Positions 6,109 through 9,609 of a DNA stretch of 9,609 nt are shown in pieces. How positions within the stretch are numbered: the stretch's first letter is position 1; each line of letters opens with the position of its first letter. Both the position numbers and the translations under genes were made by a program. Under the pieces are notes generated by a model. That model saw nothing but the letters and a program-made list of their open reading frames with translations, did not search any database and was not told the DNA's origin. The stretch is from the NCBI GenBank assembly GCA_945988915.1, contig CAMFTS010000039.1, forward strand, positions 1 through 9,609. The letters are read 5' to 3'. Source of the DNA: an uncultured Clostridia bacterium. Its GTDB lineage: Bacteria; Bacillota; Clostridia; Oscillospirales; Acutalibacteraceae.

Positions 6109-6714
6109 ATGTTTTATTCAATAACGGGAAATGTTGTATATTTTGACGCTCAGTGCGTTGCACTTGACTGTAACGGCGTTGCGTTTAAATGCTATGCAAC
6201 GACAAATACTTTAAAAAATGTTGCACAAAAGGGTGAAAAGGTTACTTTATTCACTTATTTGAATGTCAAAGAAGATGCACTTGACTTATTCGGATTTTAT
6301 ACTCAACAGGAATTAGAATGCTTTAAACTGTTGCTTACTGTAAACGGCGTCGGCTCAAAAATGGCGATTTCCGTTTTATCAGAGCTCACACCCGAAAAGC
6401 TTGCCATTGCTATTGCTTCAAACGACAGCAAGTCGATTTCAAAAGCAAACGGTGTAGGCGTAAAGAAAGCACAGAGAATTATTCTCGAATTAAAAGATAA
6501 ACTTGCAAACGGACTTGAACTCGGCGAGGCAGGGCTTGAACTTGATACGGTTTCTTCTGTTGCGAGTGACGGAAATTCAGCTGAAGCTGTATCGGCACTT
6601 ACAATGCTTGGTTATTCACAGTCGGAAGCTGCGGTTGCCGTCGGTAAGCTTGACAAAGAACTAAGCGTTGAAGATTTGATTAAACAGGCATTAAAATATC
6701 TTTCAGCAGTATAA
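6109..6714 (+). CDS. ruvA: Holliday junction branch migration protein RuvA
   Basis: RuvA tetramers bind the four-way junction and load the RuvB motor. The 201-residue protein has the three expected domains. An N-terminal OB-fold covers about 1-62. The middle domain has two helix-hairpin-helix motifs, VNGVGSKMA at 78-86 and ANGVGVKKAQRI at 113-124, which contact DNA backbone. A flexible linker leads to the C-terminal RuvB-binding three-helix domain at about 155-200, with the conserved ALTMLGYS at 163-170. The ATG has a GAGGA site at 6097-6101 that overlaps the ruvC stop codon, which suggests coupled translation. ruvB follows after 15 bases. Confidence 0.97.
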   Translation: MFYSITGNVVYFDAQCVALDCNGVAFKCYATTNTLKNVAQKGEKVTLFTYLNVKEDALDLFGFYTQQELECFKLLLTVNGVGSKMAISVLSELTPEKLAIAIASNDSKSISKANGVGVKKAQRIILELKDKLANGLELGEAGLELDTVSSVASDGNSAEAVSALTMLGYSQSEAAVAVGKLDKELSVEDLIKQALKYLSAV

Positions 6715-6729
6715 TATTAGGAGCAAGAT

Positions 6730-7776
6730 ATGGATTTTGATAACGAAAACAGAATTGTTTCCCCTGACTTAAATGAAGTGGATAATGATATTGAGGTATC
6801 CTTAAGACCAAAGACATTTTCCGAATATATCGGACAGGAAAAAGCAAAAGAAAACCTAAAAATTTATATTGAAGCAGCAAAATCAAGAGGCGATGTGCTC
6901 GACCATGTTTTGCTTTACGGACCTCCCGGACTCGGCAAAACAACACTTGCAGGCATTATTGCGAATGAAATGGGCGTACAGATCCGGGTAACCTCGGGTC
7001 CTGCTATTGAAAAACAAGGCGACCTTGCCGCTTTGCTTACAAATCTGAATGACGGTGATGTTCTTTTCATTGATGAAATTCACCGACTTTCAAGAAGCGT
7101 TGAAGAGGTTTTGTATCCTGCTATGGAAGACAACGCGCTTGATATTATTATCGGCAAAGGTCCTTCGGCGAGATCAATAAGACTTGATTTACCAAGATTT
7201 ACACTTGTCGGAGCAACTACGAGAGCCGGTCAGCTTTCGGCACCGCTTCGTGACAGATTCGGTGTAATAGCAAGACTTGAAATGTACACTCCGGAAGAGC
7301 TTGCAAAAATTGTTCAGAGAAGCGCAGGAATACTCGGAATTGCCGCTGATGATGAGGGCGCACTTGAAATCGCATCGCGTTCAAGAGGAACTCCGAGAAT
7401 TGCAAACAGACTTTTGAAGCGTTCGCGGGACTTTGCAGAAATAATGGGAAACGGCGTAATTACCGTTGACACAGCAAAGATTGCTTTAGGCAGAATGGAA
7501 ATTGATGAACTCGGTCTGGATTTGATAGACAGACTTTTGCTAACATCGATGATAAAGAATTACAACGGCGGTCCTGTCGGACTCGAAACAATCGCCGCAA
7601 CAATAGGCGAGGAAGCGGTAACTATCGAAGATGTTTACGAGCCTTATTTAATGCAAATCGGATTTATTTCAAAGACTCCCCGCGGCAGAGTGGTTACACC
7701 GCTTGCATACGAACACCTCGGAATTGAGTTTAATGCAAACTCTGTAAATAACGGTCAACAAAAATTTGAATTATAA
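6730..7776 (+). CDS. ruvB: Holliday junction branch migration ATPase RuvB
   Basis: RuvB is the hexameric AAA+ motor that drives branch migration with RuvA. The 348 residues include the LRPKTFSEYIGQ entry segment at 25-36, Walker A GPPGLGKTT at 64-72, Walker B DEIH at 115-118, sensor 1 GATT at 161-164, the arginine finger R174 in APLRDRFG, and sensor 2 arginine R223 in RGTPRIANRLL. The C-terminal winged helix that touches DNA carries TPRGRVVTPLAYEHL at 316-330. All catalytic positions are intact. AGGAGC at 6719-6724 supports the ATG. In many Clostridia queA and tgt follow ruvAB; here glmM follows after 18 bases. The short tail after residue 335 is rich in Asn and Gln and looks unconserved. Confidence 0.98.
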   Translation: MDFDNENRIVSPDLNEVDNDIEVSLRPKTFSEYIGQEKAKENLKIYIEAAKSRGDVLDHVLLYGPPGLGKTTLAGIIANEMGVQIRVTSGPAIEKQGDLAALLTNLNDGDVLFIDEIHRLSRSVEEVLYPAMEDNALDIIIGKGPSARSIRLDLPRFTLVGATTRAGQLSAPLRDRFGVIARLEMYTPEELAKIVQRSAGILGIAADDEGALEIASRSRGTPRIANRLLKRSRDFAEIMGNGVITVDTAKIALGRMEIDELGLDLIDRLLLTSMIKNYNGGPVGLETIAATIGEEAVTIEDVYEPYLMQIGFISKTPRGRVVTPLAYEHLGIEFNANSVNNGQQKFEL

Positions 7777-7794
7777 TTTACAGGAGATATTACA

Positions 7795-9144
7795 ATGGGA
7801 AGACTATTTGGTACTGACGGAGCAAGAGGCGTTGCTAACAGCGAGCTTTCTTGCGAGCTTGCAATGAAAATAGGCAGAGCAGCTGCTATGGTGCTTACTG
7901 AAAGCTGTTCACATAAGCCGAAGGTTTTAATCGGTATGGATACAAGAGCATCATCGCATATGCTTGCATCTGCAATAGGTGCAGGTCTTTGTTCGGTAGG
8001 TGCTGATGTGCTTATTCTTGATGTAGTACCCACGCCTGCGGTTGCGTTCCTTGTAAAAGAATACGAATATGATGCAGGCATAATGATTTCAGCATCTCAT
8101 AATCCCTGCGAATATAACGGCATTAAGATTTTTCAGTACAACGGCTATAAATTACCTGATGAGCTTGAAAATGAAATTGAGGATATTATTCTTGATGAAA
8201 CAAAAATTCCGCCTGTTGTTCTCGGCGGTGATGTCGGCAGAATTCATTTCTCGGCAACAGCGGTTGACGATTATGTTTTCCACCTTGCAATGACTTCCGA
8301 CGGCGATTTCAAGGGTATGAAAATTGCACTTGACTGTGCAAACGGCTCGGCTTCGGTTTCAGCTAAGGCATTGTTCACCCGTTTAGGTGCTGAATGTGTA
8401 ATTATCAATGCAGAGCCAAACGGAACAAACATCAATGAAAACTGCGGTTCAACTCATCTTGAACAGCTTCAGAAATGCGTTGTTGAAAATAAATGCGATC
8501 TGGGATTTGCTTTTGACGGTGATGCCGACAGAATGTTGTTGGTTGATGAAAAAGGCAACATTGTTGACGGTGATAAGATTATTGCCATATGCGCTAAATA
8601 CTTGAAAAATAACGGAAAACTCAATAACAATACAGCAGTTGTAACTGTCATGAGCAATATGGGATTCTTTGAATTCTGCGACAACAACGGTATCAACTGT
8701 GTTAAGACAAAAGTCGGTGACAGATATGTTCTTGAAGAAATGGTTAAAAACGATTATTCTATCGGCGGTGAACAGTCAGGTCACATTATTTTCCTTGACC
8801 ATGCAACAACCGGCGACGGACAAATGTCAGCGATTCAGGTATTAAATGTTCTTAAGAGAACAGGAAAGAAAATTTCGGAACTTGCAAGTGAAATGAATGT
8901 ATTTCCGCAGGTGCTTATCAATGTTCGTGTATCGAACTTCGGCAAAACAAGACTTGATAAGGATGAAGAGGTTCAGCTTGCAATTCGTGAAGCAAGTGAA
9001 GAACTCGGAAATGACGGGCGTGTTCTTGTCCGCGTTTCAGGAACAGAACCGCTTGTTCGTGTAATGCTCGAGGGCAAAGATTACGATAAGATTAAATACC
9101 TTGCTGAATGTATAGCAAAGGTAATTGAAGAAAGGTTAGTTTAA
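7795..9144 (+). CDS. glmM: Phosphoglucosamine mutase
   Basis: GlmM converts glucosamine-6-phosphate to glucosamine-1-phosphate, which GlmU then uses to make UDP-GlcNAc for peptidoglycan and other cell-wall polymers. The 449-residue length is typical. The N-terminus GRLFGTDGARGVAN is characteristic of GlmM rather than general phosphomannomutases. The active phosphoserine S101 lies in ISASHNP at 99-105, the magnesium loop DGDADR is at 241-246, the sugar-binding GGEQSGH is at 324-330, and the phosphate-binding RVSGTEPLVRVM is at 413-424. The enzyme is presumably activated by phosphorylation of S101. AGGAG at 7782-7786 supports the start. The gene is closely spaced after ruvB and overlaps the next gene by one base. 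No glmS-type ribozyme or separate promoter is visible in the 18-base gap. Confidence 0.97.
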   Translation: MGRLFGTDGARGVANSELSCELAMKIGRAAAMVLTESCSHKPKVLIGMDTRASSHMLASAIGAGLCSVGADVLILDVVPTPAVAFLVKEYEYDAGIMISASHNPCEYNGIKIFQYNGYKLPDELENEIEDIILDETKIPPVVLGGDVGRIHFSATAVDDYVFHLAMTSDGDFKGMKIALDCANGSASVSAKALFTRLGAECVIINAEPNGTNINENCGSTHLEQLQKCVVENKCDLGFAFDGDADRMLLVDEKGNIVDGDKIIAICAKYLKNNGKLNNNTAVVTVMSNMGFFEFCDNNGINCVKTKVGDRYVLEEMVKNDYSIGGEQSGHIIFLDHATTGDGQMSAIQVLNVLKRTGKKISELASEMNVFPQVLINVRVSNFGKTRLDKDEEVQLAIREASEELGNDGRVLVRVSGTEPLVRVMLEGKDYDKIKYLAECIAKVIEERLV

Positions 9145-9609
9145 TGCGTTATACATCTTCTTGGAAAGATTATGAATTACTTGACTGTTCTGACGGTGAG
9201 CGCCTTGAACGCTGGGGGAATATAACTCTCGTAAGACCTGATCCGCAAGTAATATGGAATACTCCCAAAAAGCATTCTGCATGGAGAAAGGCAGACGCAG
9301 TTTATCATCGTTCAAGTTCAGGCGGCGGTAAATGGGAAATAAAGAATAAAATTCCTGCATTTTGGCAGATAAATTATAACGATTTATCATTCAATGTTAA
9401 AAATATGGGATTTAAGCACACCGGTATTTTTCCCGAACAGGCTGTTAATTGGGATTATACGATGAATTTAATAAGAAAAGCCGATAAACCTGTTAAAGTG
9501 CTGAATTTATTTGCTTATACAGGCGGTGCGACAATAGCTTGTCTTAAAGCAGGGGCAGAGGTTGTTCATGTTGACGCATCAAAAGGTATGGTGCAGTGGG
9601 CAAAAGAAA
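9144..9609 (+). CDS. Class I SAM-dependent methyltransferase, RlmI/RlmK-like, N-terminal part
   Basis: Only the first 155 codons are in the window; the frame is open to the right edge. The visible part matches SAM-dependent methyltransferases of the kind often annotated as rRNA methyltransferases (RlmI or RlmK-like). The conserved N-terminal block includes ITLVRPDPQVIW at 27-38, KHTGIFPEQAVNWD at 91-104 and the SAM-binding motif I VLNLFAYTGGAT at 119-130. The acidic residue that binds the SAM ribose is probably D144 in HVDAS. The target-recognition and catalytic region lies beyond the edge, so the substrate (a 23S rRNA cytosine or guanine, or another RNA) cannot be decided. The ATG overlaps the glmM stop as TAATG and has AAAGG at 9131-9135. 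A full protein of about 280-300 residues would be expected, so roughly half is present. Confidence 0.88.
   Translation, partial: MRYTSSWKDYELLDCSDGERLERWGNITLVRPDPQVIWNTPKKHSAWRKADAVYHRSSSGGGKWEIKNKIPAFWQINYNDLSFNVKNMGFKHTGIFPEQAVNWDYTMNLIRKADKPVKVLNLFAYTGGATIACLKAGAEVVHVDASKGMVQWAKE

Noticed and set aside
7755..8081. 108-codon open frame on the - strand over the ruvB-glmM junction
   Set aside because: It covers the conserved glmM N-terminus and the glmM ribosome binding site, has low-complexity Ser/Ala/Thr composition, and shows no domain. It is a shadow of glmM.
9136..9390. 84-codon open frame on the - strand at the right end
   Set aside because: The + strand carries a conserved methyltransferase N-terminus through the whole stretch, with a start coupled to glmM.
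1..9609. Mobile elements, CRISPR arrays, tRNA or rRNA genes, toxin-antitoxin or defence genes
   Set aside because: I looked on both strands and found no repeat arrays, transposase, integrase or defence domains. All + strand genes are conserved housekeeping types apart from the small P-loop gene.

Overview
The window reads as a chromosomal housekeeping segment from a low-GC, Gram-positive Clostridia-type bacterium. An origin in the Eubacteriales/Oscillospiraceae-Ruminococcaceae range is plausible, but that is inference from gene content and protein style only. Supporting signs are AT-rich coding sequence, strong AGGAGG-type ribosome binding sites, a Firmicutes-style 445-residue glucose-6-phosphate isomerase, the four-cysteine bL32 ribosomal protein, and the DUF512 radical-SAM-like gene fused by a one-base overlap to der. 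Every credible gene is on the + strand and none is broken. The last gene runs off the right edge. I see no mobile element, CRISPR array, tRNA, rRNA or recombination site.

The genes form three transcription blocks separated by recognisable promoters and hairpin terminators. Block 1 (about 1-1940) has a sigma-A-like promoter with an inverted repeat across its -10 box, then pgi, then a small P-loop protein of unknown function, then a strong intrinsic terminator. Block 2 (about 1984-5529) starts at a perfect TTGACA-17-TATAAT promoter and carries the DUF177/YceD gene, rpmF (bL32), an imperfect terminator or attenuator hairpin, the DUF512 gene and der (double GTPase for ribosome assembly), ending in a clear terminator. 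Block 3 (from about 5531) starts at a weaker promoter and carries ruvC, ruvA, ruvB, glmM and the first half of a class I SAM-dependent methyltransferase gene. The gaps are short, or the genes overlap by one base.

Functionally, block 1 is central glycolysis plus an orphan nucleotide-binding protein. Block 2 is large-subunit ribosome biogenesis: the 23S rRNA-associated YceD family, bL32, the Der GTPase, and a putative Fe-S protein commonly found beside der. Block 3 joins the complete Holliday-junction resolvase system (RuvABC) to GlmM, which makes glucosamine-1-phosphate for peptidoglycan precursors, and to a probable RNA methyltransferase.

No dramatic new system is visible. The items most worth a second look are the small P-loop protein after pgi, the operator-like palindrome at the pgi promoter, the hairpin dividing rpmF from DUF512-der, and the joining of glmM and a methyltransferase to the ruv operon.
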